A stretch of 64,000 bases of DNA, taken from contig JAFSCS010000032.1 of NCBI GenBank assembly GCA_017436675.1, forward strand, positions 1 to 64,000, in the 5' to 3' direction. Positions 1 through 7,643 of this stretch are shown piece after piece (the first letter of the stretch is position 1; each line of letters opens with the position of its first letter). A model generated the notes under the pieces. The model saw nothing but the letters and a program-made list of their open reading frames with translations. It did not search any database and was not told where the DNA came from. Source of the DNA: Clostridia bacterium (GTDB lineage Bacteria > Bacillota > Clostridia > Oscillospirales > CAG-382). A program made the position numbers and the translations under genes.

Positions 1-35
1 CCTACCCCACAATTTGAGCTTTTTGGGGGAGTTTG

Positions 36-65
36 AGGGGGACTTTTTCGAAAAAAAGTCCCCCT
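36..65. terminator. hairpin near the left window edge
   Basis: A perfect inverted repeat, AGGGGGACTTTTT facing AAAAAGTCCCCCT, with a very short loop. The T-rich inner stem makes it terminator-like, possibly for a gene lying left of the window. No gene is visible before it, so its owner is unknown. Confidence 0.45.
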
Positions 66-80
66 CACTCCACGCCCGCC

Positions 81-355
81 CCACTCACTCCCGCCTCACT
101 CCGCCTACTCCCGCCTCGCTCCGCCCACTCCCGCCTCGCTCCGCCCACTCCCGCCTCGCTCCGCCCACTCCCGCTTCGCTCCGCCTACTCCCGCCTCGCT
201 CTGCCTACTCCCGCCTCGCTCCACTCACTCACGCATCGCTCACTCCCGCCTCGCTCCGCCTACTCCCGCATCGCTCACTCCCGCATCGCTCACTCCCGCC
301 TCGCTCCGCCCACTCCCGCCTCGCTCCACTCACTCCCGCCTCGCTCCACTCACCC
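81..355. repeat. GC-rich tandem repeat (20-bp units with 15-bp variants)
   Basis: Fourteen consecutive units are visible. Eleven are 20 bp (consensus CCGCCCACTCCCGCCTCGCT) at 81-240, 256-275 and 306-345. Three are 15-bp versions at 241, 276 and 291 that lack the first five bases. A partial unit follows to 355. The tract is far more GC-rich than the rest of the window. It is open in several frames only because the repeat lacks stop codons; the predicted peptides are pure Pro/Ser/Arg/Leu repeats without a ribosome binding site. I read it as a non-coding minisatellite. Confidence 0.9.
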
Positions 356-376
356 AATTCTACCGCAAAAAAAAGG

Positions 377-405
377 ACTCTACCACCGGTAGAGTTGCAT
401 TTTTT
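377..405 (+). terminator. rho-independent terminator-like hairpin
   Basis: The 8-bp stem ACTCTACC/GGTAGAGT has a 3-nt loop and is followed by TGCATTTTTT. It follows the tandem repeat tract, and no plus-strand gene is visible upstream of it in the window. Confidence 0.55.
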
Positions 406-429
406 CTCGAAAAATATAAAAATCACAAC

Positions 430-474
430 AAAAAAAGCGAACGCCTAAGCCTAAGCTAAGCTGTCCGCTTTTTT
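430..474 (-). terminator. terminator of the M29 aminopeptidase gene
   Basis: Read on the minus strand, AAAAAAGCGGAC pairs with GTTCGCTTTTTT around a loop rich in TTAGC repeats. It lies about 15 bp downstream of the aminopeptidase stop codon. Confidence 0.75.
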
Positions 475-488
475 ATATAATTTTGTTT

Positions 489-1712
489 TTATGCCCAGTT
501 GCCGTTTACGAATACAGGTGTAGCAACGCCATCCTTATATCCGGTGATAGTGAGATCGGGCGCACCGATCATAAAGTCAACGTGGATCATACTGTCGTTG
601 ATGCCGAGTGCATAGCATTCCTCGAGCGATTTGTCAGCGAATCCCTTGATAGTTTCGGTAAATCCGCGTCCCATAGCAACGTGACAGCTTGCGTTCTCGT
701 CGAACAAAGTGTTGTAATAAAGAATACCGCTGTTGGAGATCGGGCTGTTGTCGGGTATGAGCGCGAGCTCGCCGAGATATTTCGCACCCTCGTCCATAGT
801 GAGCATCTTGTCGAGAAGCGGCTTGCCTACCTCAGCATCCCATTCGACCGCCTTGCCGTCCTTGAACGTGATATAGAATTTGTCAATAATCTGTCCGTCA
901 TAAGAAAGCGGCTTCGTTGAAACGAGCTTACCTTCGGCAAATCCCTTCTTCGGGCTTGTGAATACCTCTTCTGTCGGCATATTCGGGTTGAAAAAGTTGC
1001 CGCCGATAGTGGTGTCTCCGCCGGCGTGCCATTCAGCCTCGGGAATAAGCGAAGCACGGAAATCCGTTCCGTTGCTGCTCTTGTATTCGAGATAATCGAA
1101 GCCTTGCTCGTTGAGCCAGGTAGCGCGAGTCTTGAGGTTAGCGTTGTGCTTTTCCCATTCAGCAATAGGATCGTTGTCGTCGGTGACACGAACGGTTGCT
1201 AAAATAGCCTCCCAAAGCATCTCATAAGCGCGATGCTTCTTTTCGTTCGGGAATACCTTCTTCGCCCAAGCATAAGAGGGAACGGCAGCAATAGTCCATT
1301 GATATTTTCCGTCCATAGCATCACGGTACGGCTTAATGATCGGGTAACGTGCGATAGAAGCCTTTTGCATCTTTTCAATATTGATGCCCTTGAGTCCGTC
1401 AGGATCGCTGCTCTCAATGTAAATGCTGCAGGGAAGTGTCTCAACAGTGTGCTTGAGCTTTTCCTCTTGCCATTTCTCAACCTTTGAAAGTGTCTTGAGT
1501 GAGCAGTGGCGGTAATTGAGCTTCGTGATCGGATCGTGGTTCCATTCGAGCGATACCTTCGAAGCACCCGCCTTGTAGCATTCGTCAACGAGTATCGTTA
1601 CGAATTCATATTGATCAACGTCAGCATAAAGTCTGACGGGTTGACCCTTTTTAATGTTTGCACCAACACGAGCGATAAGTCTCGCGTATTTTCTGATAGT
1701 AGTCTTTTTCAT
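489..1712 (-). CDS. aminopeptidase, M29 family
   Basis: A 407-residue cytosolic metallo-aminopeptidase of the M29 (thermophilic aminopeptidase, AmpS/PepS) family, which removes N-terminal residues from peptides using two metal ions. The length is typical. Conserved family stretches are present: NPNMPTEEVFTSP with its Glu ligand in the middle, YLGELALIP, and a His-rich C-terminal part ending in IHVDFMIG. There is no signal peptide. The start has an AAGGACGG ribosome binding site and lies 30 bp after the stop of the upstream CotH-like gene, so the two are probably co-transcribed. Likely role is peptide turnover. Confidence 0.9.
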   Translation of the reverse strand: MKKTTIRKYARLIARVGANIKKGQPVRLYADVDQYEFVTILVDECYKAGASKVSLEWNHDPITKLNYRHCSLKTLSKVEKWQEEKLKHTVETLPCSIYIESSDPDGLKGINIEKMQKASIARYPIIKPYRDAMDGKYQWTIAAVPSYAWAKKVFPNEKKHRAYEMLWEAILATVRVTDDNDPIAEWEKHNANLKTRATWLNEQGFDYLEYKSSNGTDFRASLIPEAEWHAGGDTTIGGNFFNPNMPTEEVFTSPKKGFAEGKLVSTKPLSYDGQIIDKFYITFKDGKAVEWDAEVGKPLLDKMLTMDEGAKYLGELALIPDNSPISNSGILYYNTLFDENASCHVAMGRGFTETIKGFADKSLEECYALGINDSMIHVDFMIGAPDLTITGYKDGVATPVFVNGNWA

Positions 1713-1742
1713 CTTGAAAATAAACCGTCCTTATATATTATT

Positions 1743-3152
1743 TTAATTTTCTATCTCAATTTCCCATTTTTCGAAGAGCCATTTGTGTCGCCCTTCGAAC
1801 CATTCGCGTAAGTATTCAACATTTTCTTCATAAGTGCTGTCGGGAATACGCTCAAGCTCCGAAACCTTTTCGCTAACGTCCCAACCGGCTGTGCTGAAAT
1901 TGCGTTCGAAGCTCTCGCCATGTTGTGCGATAAGTACGTCGATGCGACTGTTTCCAAGTTCATTTTCAGCATAAATATTCACGAAATAATCGTTCATCTC
2001 AACAAATCTTGCTTTCACAAGCTTCATAAATTCTTCATCTTTAGTGAACCATTTATACCATTGACCGTTTTTGGCGTGAAGATTTGATGTGCTGTATATA
2101 GCGCCGTAATAATCCTTGTCAGCATTACCGCTCGAAAGATCAAGGTCCCAAACAGGACCGGCATAAAGCTTTCCATCCTTGAGATAGTAACGAGTCGAGC
2201 TCGTACCAATGTCAACGTTTTTGAAAAATTCGTTGAGCAAATAGTGGTTAACAAAAGAGTCAACGTCAAAATATCTCTGAATATTATCCCAATCACCGTC
2301 TAACAACGCGCGTTCCGCCTTCGTGAAGAACTCCTTGAGGTATTCTTTTTGCTGACGCGTAGCATCCTCTCTGTCGTTGTAACCGAGAAGCACACCGCAA
2401 AGCGGCGTGTGATATGCCGCAGGGTTGCTGTATCCGATCCAAGGCTCATATTCAAATAAAAAGTCATTGTTGTCAATGTTGAGGTCAACTCTGTCTTCGC
2501 CGATGCCGATCGATTCGCAAAGTAAATAGTTTCCTAAAAATACACCGTTGAGATAAAGGTCAACGTATGTGCACCTCGAGGTGTTGGAAAGCCCGAGTAT
2601 TTGCGCAAGATCATAAGCGAGCTTGTTTCTCATCAAGGTCTTGTCATAAAAGTTAGCGAGAAGATACCATTTTTTTGATTCACCTAACCCAAGAAGATTT
2701 TCCGCTTCGGAAAACTTTATGTTGTAAGGCTTCTTTGCACCGCTCGACGTCGAGTTTCCGCGGATCTTTATCTCGCCCTTCGCGTCATAGACCGTATCGA
2801 ATCTTCTGGACGGATCCTTGAGCTGAATGGTAGCACCAACGTAGTAGCTTTTATGAACCCTGTCGTCTTGATCGTGAAGCGTGACGGACAGAACGGGTGT
2901 CTTTACCTCAGCCATCTCATCAATGCTTTCGTCAATAGATACTTCGTCGGATACCTCGACAGATATATCTTCGCTAATTTCCTGTGATGCCTCCGTGCTC
3001 TCCTCGTGAGAAATTTCAGCACTTTCGTCGACAGAAGCTCCGCCGCCGACGGATGAAGTGTCATTAGGCTCGCATCCAAAAAGCATAAATGAAGCAAAAA
3101 TAACGCCAATGATCAATAAAAACGTAATAATAGTGTTTTTTCTGTTTCTCAT
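1743..3152 (-). CDS. CotH-like kinase lipoprotein (copy 1)
   Basis: A 469-residue predicted lipoprotein. The signal peptide ends in the lipobox LFGC at about residue 27. A Ser/Glu/Asp-rich linker (to about residue 85) follows, then a CotH kinase-like domain of about 380 residues. CotH proteins in Bacillus are atypical kinases that phosphorylate spore-coat proteins. Family motifs visible are KIRGNST, YNIKF, KWYLLANFYDKTLMRNKL, and the conserved Asp pair in GPVWDLDL. It is paralogous to the gene at 4749-6107. In a spore former a coat role is possible, but the lipobox points to surface attachment, so substrate and place of action are uncertain. Confidence 0.85.
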   Translation of the reverse strand: MRNRKNTIITFLLIIGVIFASFMLFGCEPNDTSSVGGGASVDESAEISHEESTEASQEISEDISVEVSDEVSIDESIDEMAEVKTPVLSVTLHDQDDRVHKSYYVGATIQLKDPSRRFDTVYDAKGEIKIRGNSTSSGAKKPYNIKFSEAENLLGLGESKKWYLLANFYDKTLMRNKLAYDLAQILGLSNTSRCTYVDLYLNGVFLGNYLLCESIGIGEDRVDLNIDNNDFLFEYEPWIGYSNPAAYHTPLCGVLLGYNDREDATRQQKEYLKEFFTKAERALLDGDWDNIQRYFDVDSFVNHYLLNEFFKNVDIGTSSTRYYLKDGKLYAGPVWDLDLSSGNADKDYYGAIYSTSNLHAKNGQWYKWFTKDEEFMKLVKARFVEMNDYFVNIYAENELGNSRIDVLIAQHGESFERNFSTAGWDVSEKVSELERIPDSTYEENVEYLREWFEGRHKWLFEKWEIEIEN

Positions 3153-3170
3153 TAATTGATACCTGAATAT

Positions 3171-4100
3171 TTATTTTCTTTGTTGCGACTCGTAAAATTT
3201 TTCAAATTCATCTCCGTCGAAGAATCTCTCGCTTCTGATGTCGGAGATAGCCGTCTCAATACCGCCGTCAAGCTTCGATTGCTTTCCTGCAAGCATGATC
3301 TTCGTCGCCTCTGTCAATTCGTAGATCGTAGCAACGTTGTTTTCCTTGCCCTCCATAAAGTCGAGCACCTCATTAAGCATCGCCTCATAAACCTTGCCGG
3401 AATCGATCTTGAACGCATAAGTCGTCTTTGTGGTAACAACAGTCAGCGTGCTCGGTTGCCAAGCCTTCGTGCAAATGTGGTACGTTGCGGTAACACCGTT
3501 TTCAAACTTAACGAAGAACGTGTCGCATTCACTTCCGCCGACAACGGCAGTGCCGATAAACGTAGTCGAAATAGCCTTGATGCCTCTGAAGAACCCGAGA
3601 AGCGATTCGACAGCGTGAATGGCGTAGTTGAACTCGTCAACGCCGACCGTAGCCGAAAGATGAACTATCTCGCCTCTTTGTGCAACATCCATAGAAAGAA
3701 TGCCCTTGTGCTCAAAGGTGTAACGCATCGCAGACGAGCCGATAATGACCGCACCGTCTTCAACGAGCTTTTCGACCGTCTTGCAGTCGTCTATGCTTCC
3801 GACGAGTGGCTTGTCAACGAAAACGGGAACTCCCGCCTCAATAAACGGCATCATAAGCTCAATGTGTCTGTCCCAGTTGCAGCTTTGTATAAAAACGATG
3901 TCAATGTTTTTCGCCATCTCGGAGAGGTCGTAAAATCTCTCCTCGACGCCAAACTTGTCCATAAAATTTTTAACCTCGTCATCAGTGCGAAAGCCATCGT
4001 TGTAAACGGCAGTATATTTAGCTCTGCCGCTCTTCAAAAAAAGCTCAGCAAACGCAATAGGATGCGATGTGTCAATGTTTACAGTACCAACACGTATCAT
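3171..4100 (-). CDS. Gfo/Idh/MocA family oxidoreductase
   Basis: A 309-residue NAD(P)-dependent oxidoreductase-like protein. The N-terminal Rossmann-type region begins MIRVGTVNIDTSH, and EAGVPVFVDKP carries the family's EKP-like Lys motif near residue 105. These enzymes oxidise or reduce sugars, inositols and related polyols; the substrate cannot be read here. The glycine-rich loop is non-canonical (GTVNIDTS rather than GxGxxG), as in some divergent members, so cofactor binding should not be assumed. It has an AAAGGATC ribosome binding site and lies 18 bp upstream of CotH-like copy 1, in the same direction. Confidence 0.8.
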   Translation of the reverse strand: MIRVGTVNIDTSHPIAFAELFLKSGRAKYTAVYNDGFRTDDEVKNFMDKFGVEERFYDLSEMAKNIDIVFIQSCNWDRHIELMMPFIEAGVPVFVDKPLVGSIDDCKTVEKLVEDGAVIIGSSAMRYTFEHKGILSMDVAQRGEIVHLSATVGVDEFNYAIHAVESLLGFFRGIKAISTTFIGTAVVGGSECDTFFVKFENGVTATYHICTKAWQPSTLTVVTTKTTYAFKIDSGKVYEAMLNEVLDFMEGKENNVATIYELTEATKIMLAGKQSKLDGGIETAISDIRSERFFDGDEFEKFYESQQRK

Positions 4101-4127
4101 AATAATGATCCTTTCAAGTCGTATAAT

Positions 4128-4622
4128 TTATTTATGTGGAAATTCTTCAATAAACCTTGAAAAATTCGGAATTCCGTAAATAGCGAATCTCGTTTTCGGC
4201 TTGATCCTCTCCTCGTACCTTTTGGCTTCGAAATAAACAGCTCCGCTAAACGTGATGTGCCCAACGTCGAAATACTTTTCTATTCTGTTTTGCGAGAATT
4301 CAACGTCTTTCAACCCAACAATGTCATAATCTACCCTGACAAGTCTGTTGTTTTTGAATACTCTGACACTTTGATAAACAGAAAAACGAACTCCTTTTTC
4401 GTCATACATCAGTTTTTTCGGAGCGCATAACGACAACATAGCCAAAAAGAACGGAAACATAACAATTAAAAATAAACCGAACCTCAAAACCGTATGATCT
4501 ACGTCAGCAATGCCGATAAAATACAAAAACGCTAAAAGTATAGTGCAAAAACAATAAATTGTCCCTATTTCTTTCCATACGATAGGATTGAATAAATTAA
4601 AAATACGCCTTAATTTAACCAA
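4128..4622 (-). CDS. small membrane protein with two TM helices and a C-terminal soluble domain
   Basis: A 164-residue protein of unknown function. Two hydrophobic helices occupy roughly residues 14-36 and 44-66. About 95 soluble residues rich in beta-strand-type sequence follow, resembling the bacterial PH-like layout seen also at 20662-21093 and 25917-26354. I chose the TTG start at 4622 because GAGGTG stands six bases before it; a GTG at 4631 is possible. It heads the minus-strand group leading to the oxidoreductase and CotH-like copy 1. No catalytic motif is visible. Confidence 0.65.
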   Translation of the reverse strand: MVKLRRIFNLFNPIVWKEIGTIYCFCTILLAFLYFIGIADVDHTVLRFGLFLIVMFPFFLAMLSLCAPKKLMYDEKGVRFSVYQSVRVFKNNRLVRVDYDIVGLKDVEFSQNRIEKYFDVGHITFSGAVYFEAKRYEERIKPKTRFAIYGIPNFSRFIEEFPHK

Positions 4623-4673
4623 ATTTCCCACCTCACAAAAATACTATGTAATTTTGCATATTTCCTTAATTAT

Positions 4674-4702
4674 ATTTTATCATTCTTTGCCCCGCTTGTC
4701 AA
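4674..4702 (-). promoter_or_regulatory. sigma-A promoter for the 4128-4622 group
   Basis: On the minus strand: TTGACA, 17 bp, TAAAAT, about 50 bp upstream of the TTG start. Confidence 0.75.
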
Positions 4703-4704
4703 TA

Positions 4705-4741
4705 ATAAAAACAGTCTTAATATATAATAAGACTGTTTTTG
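4705..4741 (-). terminator. terminator after CotH-like copy 2
   Basis: The 12-bp stem AAAACAGTCTTA/TAAGACTGTTTT has an AT loop and T-runs on both sides. It lies just after the stop codon of the gene at 4749-6107. Confidence 0.85.
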
Positions 4742-4748
4742 TTTCAAT

Positions 4749-6107
4749 TTATTTAATTGTAACACCCAGTTCGTCGTTTAACCATTCGTGACGCTTTTCG
4801 AGCCAAGAACGTAAATATTCAACGTTTTTTTCGAAGGTCTCATCGGGATCACGCTCGAGGTTCGAATATTTGTAGTCGATCCTCCAATTCGCTTCCTCAT
4901 AGTTTCTCAAAAAGCTATCGCCGTATTGCGCCAACAAAACGTCGATACGGCTCTCGCCAAGCTCGTTTTTCTTGTAAAGGTTTTCAAGATAAAGCTCCAT
5001 CTCCTCCATCCGCTCTCGCAAAAGCCCGCGAAACTCATCGATCTTCATCAAATGACTGAAGCATTGGCTCGGCACCTGTGTCAAATACAGCCCCTCCGTG
5101 CTGTCGCCGCTTCCACCCACGTTGTTGTATACCTTGTAAAAATCAGTGTCGCAGTTACCCATCGAAAGATCAATATCCCAAACGGGACCCGCATAAAGCT
5201 TTCCGCCCTTGATATAGTAACGAACGGAGCTCTCCGTGTCAACGCTTTTTAAATACTCCTTCAATAAATAATAGTTCACGAACGAATCAACGTCAAAATA
5301 TCTCGTTATCTCATCCCAATCCTTGTTTTTGACCGCAGTTTCCGCCTTTCTGAAAAATTCAATGGCGAATTCCTCTTGCTCGGGTGTTGGCTTTTCTCTG
5401 TCGTTATAGCCGAGTATGTAATTGAAAACAGGCGTCCTGAAGCACGAAGGATTGCTGTATCGTTCGAACGGCTCTACCTCAAAAAGAAACTCGTTGTTGT
5501 CAATGTTGAGGTCAACTCTGTCGTCACCTATCCCGATCGATTCACAAAGCAGGTAATTACCCAAAAGCTTCCCGTCTAAATATACGTCAACGTATCTGCA
5601 AAGCGGACTGTTGCTCAGCCCCAATACCTGCGCAAGATCAAGAGATAGCTTGTTTCTCATCAAGGTCTTGTCGTAATGATTGGCGAGAAGATACCACTTT
5701 TTCGCCTCTCCGAGCCCGAGCACGTTTCGCTTGCTTGAAAGCTTGATGTTGTACGGCTTCTTCGGTGCTCCGGCGGTAGAATTTCCGCGGATCTTGATCT
5801 GCGCGTCAGTATCATATATCATCTCGAACTCCATCGACGGATCTCTGAGTTGAATGGTAACGTCGACGTATTGCTCCTTGCCGATCCCCTTGCCGCCGGT
5901 AACTATCGACAAAACGGGGATCTCCTTTTTTTCCATCTCGTCAACACTCTCGTCAGCCTCGCTCGTTTCAACCTCGCTTTCTTCAAAAAAGCTCACGTCC
6001 GACTCGCTTTCCTCGAAAGCCGTGTCGGTCTTTGATACCTCTTTCTCGGAAACACAAGAAGTAAATAAAAACAAAATCAAAAAAAGAAAAAATAACTTTT
6101 TTATCAT
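4749..6107 (-). CDS. CotH-like kinase lipoprotein (copy 2)
   Basis: A 452-residue paralogue of the protein at 1743-3152 with the same plan: lipoprotein signal (LFLFTSC lipobox near residue 18), an acidic Ser/Glu linker, then a CotH kinase-like domain with KIRGNST, KWYLLANHYDKTLMRNKL and GPVWDIDLSMGN. The start at 6107 is set by a GAGGT sequence eight bases upstream; an in-frame ATG at 6146 lies inside the promoter and cannot be used from it. It has its own promoter and terminator, so it is a single-gene unit divergent from the hydrogenase-maturation operon. Function is inferred from family only. Confidence 0.85.
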   Translation of the reverse strand: MIKKLFFLFLILFLFTSCVSEKEVSKTDTAFEESESDVSFFEESEVETSEADESVDEMEKKEIPVLSIVTGGKGIGKEQYVDVTIQLRDPSMEFEMIYDTDAQIKIRGNSTAGAPKKPYNIKLSSKRNVLGLGEAKKWYLLANHYDKTLMRNKLSLDLAQVLGLSNSPLCRYVDVYLDGKLLGNYLLCESIGIGDDRVDLNIDNNEFLFEVEPFERYSNPSCFRTPVFNYILGYNDREKPTPEQEEFAIEFFRKAETAVKNKDWDEITRYFDVDSFVNYYLLKEYLKSVDTESSVRYYIKGGKLYAGPVWDIDLSMGNCDTDFYKVYNNVGGSGDSTEGLYLTQVPSQCFSHLMKIDEFRGLLRERMEEMELYLENLYKKNELGESRIDVLLAQYGDSFLRNYEEANWRIDYKYSNLERDPDETFEKNVEYLRSWLEKRHEWLNDELGVTIK

Positions 6108-6136
6108 ATCGCAGACCTCAAATAAAGTATAGGAGG

Positions 6137-6165
6137 ATTTTACCACCTTTTGAGTGATCTGTCAA
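6137..6165 (-). promoter_or_regulatory. sigma-A promoter of CotH-like copy 2
   Basis: On the minus strand: TTGACA, 17 bp, TAAAAT with TGG just before the -10. It lies back to back with the hydrogenase-maturation promoter at 6187. Confidence 0.8.
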
Positions 6166-6186
6166 TGAAAAATATCGCTTTCCTAC

Positions 6187-6215
6187 TTGACAAAATCTGC
6201 GATATAGTGTAACAT
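6187..6215 (+). promoter_or_regulatory. sigma-A promoter of the hydrogenase-maturation operon
   Basis: TTGACA at 6187, a 17-bp spacer, and TAACAT at 6210. Transcription would start near 6222 and cross the terminator-containing leader before reaching the first gene at 6346. Confidence 0.75.
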
Positions 6216-6221
6216 AAACTA

Positions 6222-6330
6222 AAAGTTACCTAACGTCAAAGAATGCTCTGAGATGAAAGGCGGCAATAAAGAAACGTAATAAAACTATCTCTTTTGCCAT
6301 ACCTGTCTCGAGGTATGGCTATTTTTTTGT
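6222..6330 (+). promoter_or_regulatory. untranslated leader with terminator (attenuator or riboswitch candidate)
   Basis: About 75 nt of leader is followed by a strong intrinsic terminator: GCCATACCT/AGGTATGGC at 6296-6319, then a run of T. This lies between the promoter and the first gene, so transcription should stop unless something prevents the hairpin. A competing helix is visible: GAGAT (6250-6254) with ATCTC (6287-6291), and GGCAA (6262-6266) with TTGCC at the base of the terminator. I do not recognise a known riboswitch class. A short independent RNA is the alternative. Confidence 0.6.
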
Positions 6331-6345
6331 ATAAGGAGAAAAAAG

Positions 6346-6603
6346 TTGGAAACAAGAGTCGCAGTAATGGGAATAATCATCGAAAATTACTCGTCCGCAG
6401 AAAAACTCAATTCGCTCCTCCACGACTATGGCGAATATATAATCGGACGAATGGGATTACCCTATAAAAAACGTAATATAAATATAATCAGCGTCGCAAT
6501 AGATGCTCCCCAGGACGTCATCTCCGCGCTCAGCGGAAAAATAGGGAAGCTCGACGGAATAAGCGTTAAGACCGCCTATTCGGGAGTGATAAGTCATGAA
6601 TGA
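6346..6603 (+). CDS. TM1266-type iron-only hydrogenase system regulator
   Basis: An 85-residue ACT-like small protein that matches the TM1266 family of putative regulators found next to [FeFe]-hydrogenase maturation genes. It opens with the typical RVAVMGIIIEN strand and continues with an ACT-like alpha/beta pattern through VIGRMG-like and ISVAIDAP-like segments. The start is TTG, fixed by AAGGAG seven bases upstream. It overlaps hydE by 8 bp. The ligand and mode of regulation are not established from sequence. It acts in the cytoplasm as first gene of the operon, just after the attenuator-like leader. Confidence 0.85.
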   Translation: METRVAVMGIIIENYSSAEKLNSLLHDYGEYIIGRMGLPYKKRNINIISVAIDAPQDVISALSGKIGKLDGISVKTAYSGVISHE

Positions 6604-7642
6604 ATTGGTCAAAAAATTGATCACCACCCGTTCGCTCACTCTTGACGAATACGAGCGCCTTATCATCGAGCGTACCGACGAGATCGCAAACGAACTGAAA
6701 ATCGAAGCCGTAAGAGTGCGAAAAGAGATCTACGGAAACGAGGTGTTCCTTCGCGGACTCATCGAGATAAGTAACTATTGCAAAAACGATTGCTACTATT
6801 GCGGAATACGCCGAAGCAACCGCAATTGCGAAAGATACCGCCTTCAAAAAAGCGAAATACTTGAGTGCTGCGCCGAGGGATATGAGCTTGGATTGAGAAC
6901 GTTCGTCTTACAAGGCGGCGAGGATATCTACTATACCGACGAGGTGATGTCGGATATCGTGTCATCAATAAAGGAAAAGTACCCCGATAATGCCGTGACG
7001 CTGTCGCTCGGCGAAAGGTCGAGAGAAAGCTATGAGATCTTGAAAAAGGCAGGTGCGGACAGATACCTTCTGCGCCACGAAACCGCCGATAAGTGTCACT
7101 ACGAGACCTTGCACCCGCGAGAAATGTCCTTCGAAAACAGATTCCGTTGTCTGAAGGATCTCCGAGAGCTCGGCTATGCCGTCGGATGCGGCTTTATGGT
7201 CGGCTCACCGAACCAAACACCGAGCACCATAGCGAAGGACCTGAAATTTATCGAAACGTTTTCGCCGGAAATGTGTGGCATCGGACCGTTCATCCCCCAC
7301 GAAAAAACACCCTTTGGCACTCACGAAACGGGAAGCACAGAGCTGACCTGCTTCTTGCTTTCGGTCGTGCGGATCATATGCCCGTCAGTCCTTCTTCCCG
7401 CAACGACCGCGCTCGGAACGGCAGATACCGACGGAAGAGAAAAGGGTATCCTTTGCGGTGCCAACGTCGTGATGCCGAACCTTTCGCCCTACAGCGCAAG
7501 AAAAAAATATACACTCTATAATAAAAAGCTGATAAGCGGTGCCGAAAGCGCCCAAGAAATAGAATTGCTCAAAAGCAAATTGAAAAAAATCGGATATAAC
7601 GCAGTCGTCAGCCGTGGCGACAATAGAAAAAAGGAGAATTAA
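6596..7642 (+). CDS. hydE: [FeFe]-hydrogenase H-cluster maturase HydE (radical SAM)
   Basis: A 348-residue radical SAM enzyme, one of the three maturases needed to build the 2Fe subcluster of [FeFe]-hydrogenase. It acts on the organometallic precursor made by HydG. The CX3CX2C cluster motif is at Cys62, Cys66 and Cys69 (NYCKNDCYYCG), followed by the GGED-like stretch LQGGEDIYYTDE. The length is usual for the family. It overlaps the regulator gene by 8 bp and is followed closely by hydG, so translation is coupled. No hydrogenase structural gene is in the window. Confidence 0.93.
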   Translation: MNELVKKLITTRSLTLDEYERLIIERTDEIANELKIEAVRVRKEIYGNEVFLRGLIEISNYCKNDCYYCGIRRSNRNCERYRLQKSEILECCAEGYELGLRTFVLQGGEDIYYTDEVMSDIVSSIKEKYPDNAVTLSLGERSRESYEILKKAGADRYLLRHETADKCHYETLHPREMSFENRFRCLKDLRELGYAVGCGFMVGSPNQTPSTIAKDLKFIETFSPEMCGIGPFIPHEKTPFGTHETGSTELTCFLLSVVRIICPSVLLPATTALGTADTDGREKGILCGANVVMPNLSPYSARKKYTLYNKKLISGAESAQEIELLKSKLKKIGYNAVVSRGDNRKKEN

Positions 7643-7643
7643 A

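Noticed and set aside
14-448. Open frames through the GC-rich tandem repeat
   Set aside because: They exist in several frames and both strands only because the repeat lacks stops. The peptides are pure repeats and no ribosome binding site is present.
6222-6300. SAM-I riboswitch before the hydrogenase-maturation genes
   Set aside because: Only the GATGAAA...CGGCAA string is similar. The other conserved SAM-I segments and the four-way junction are missing.
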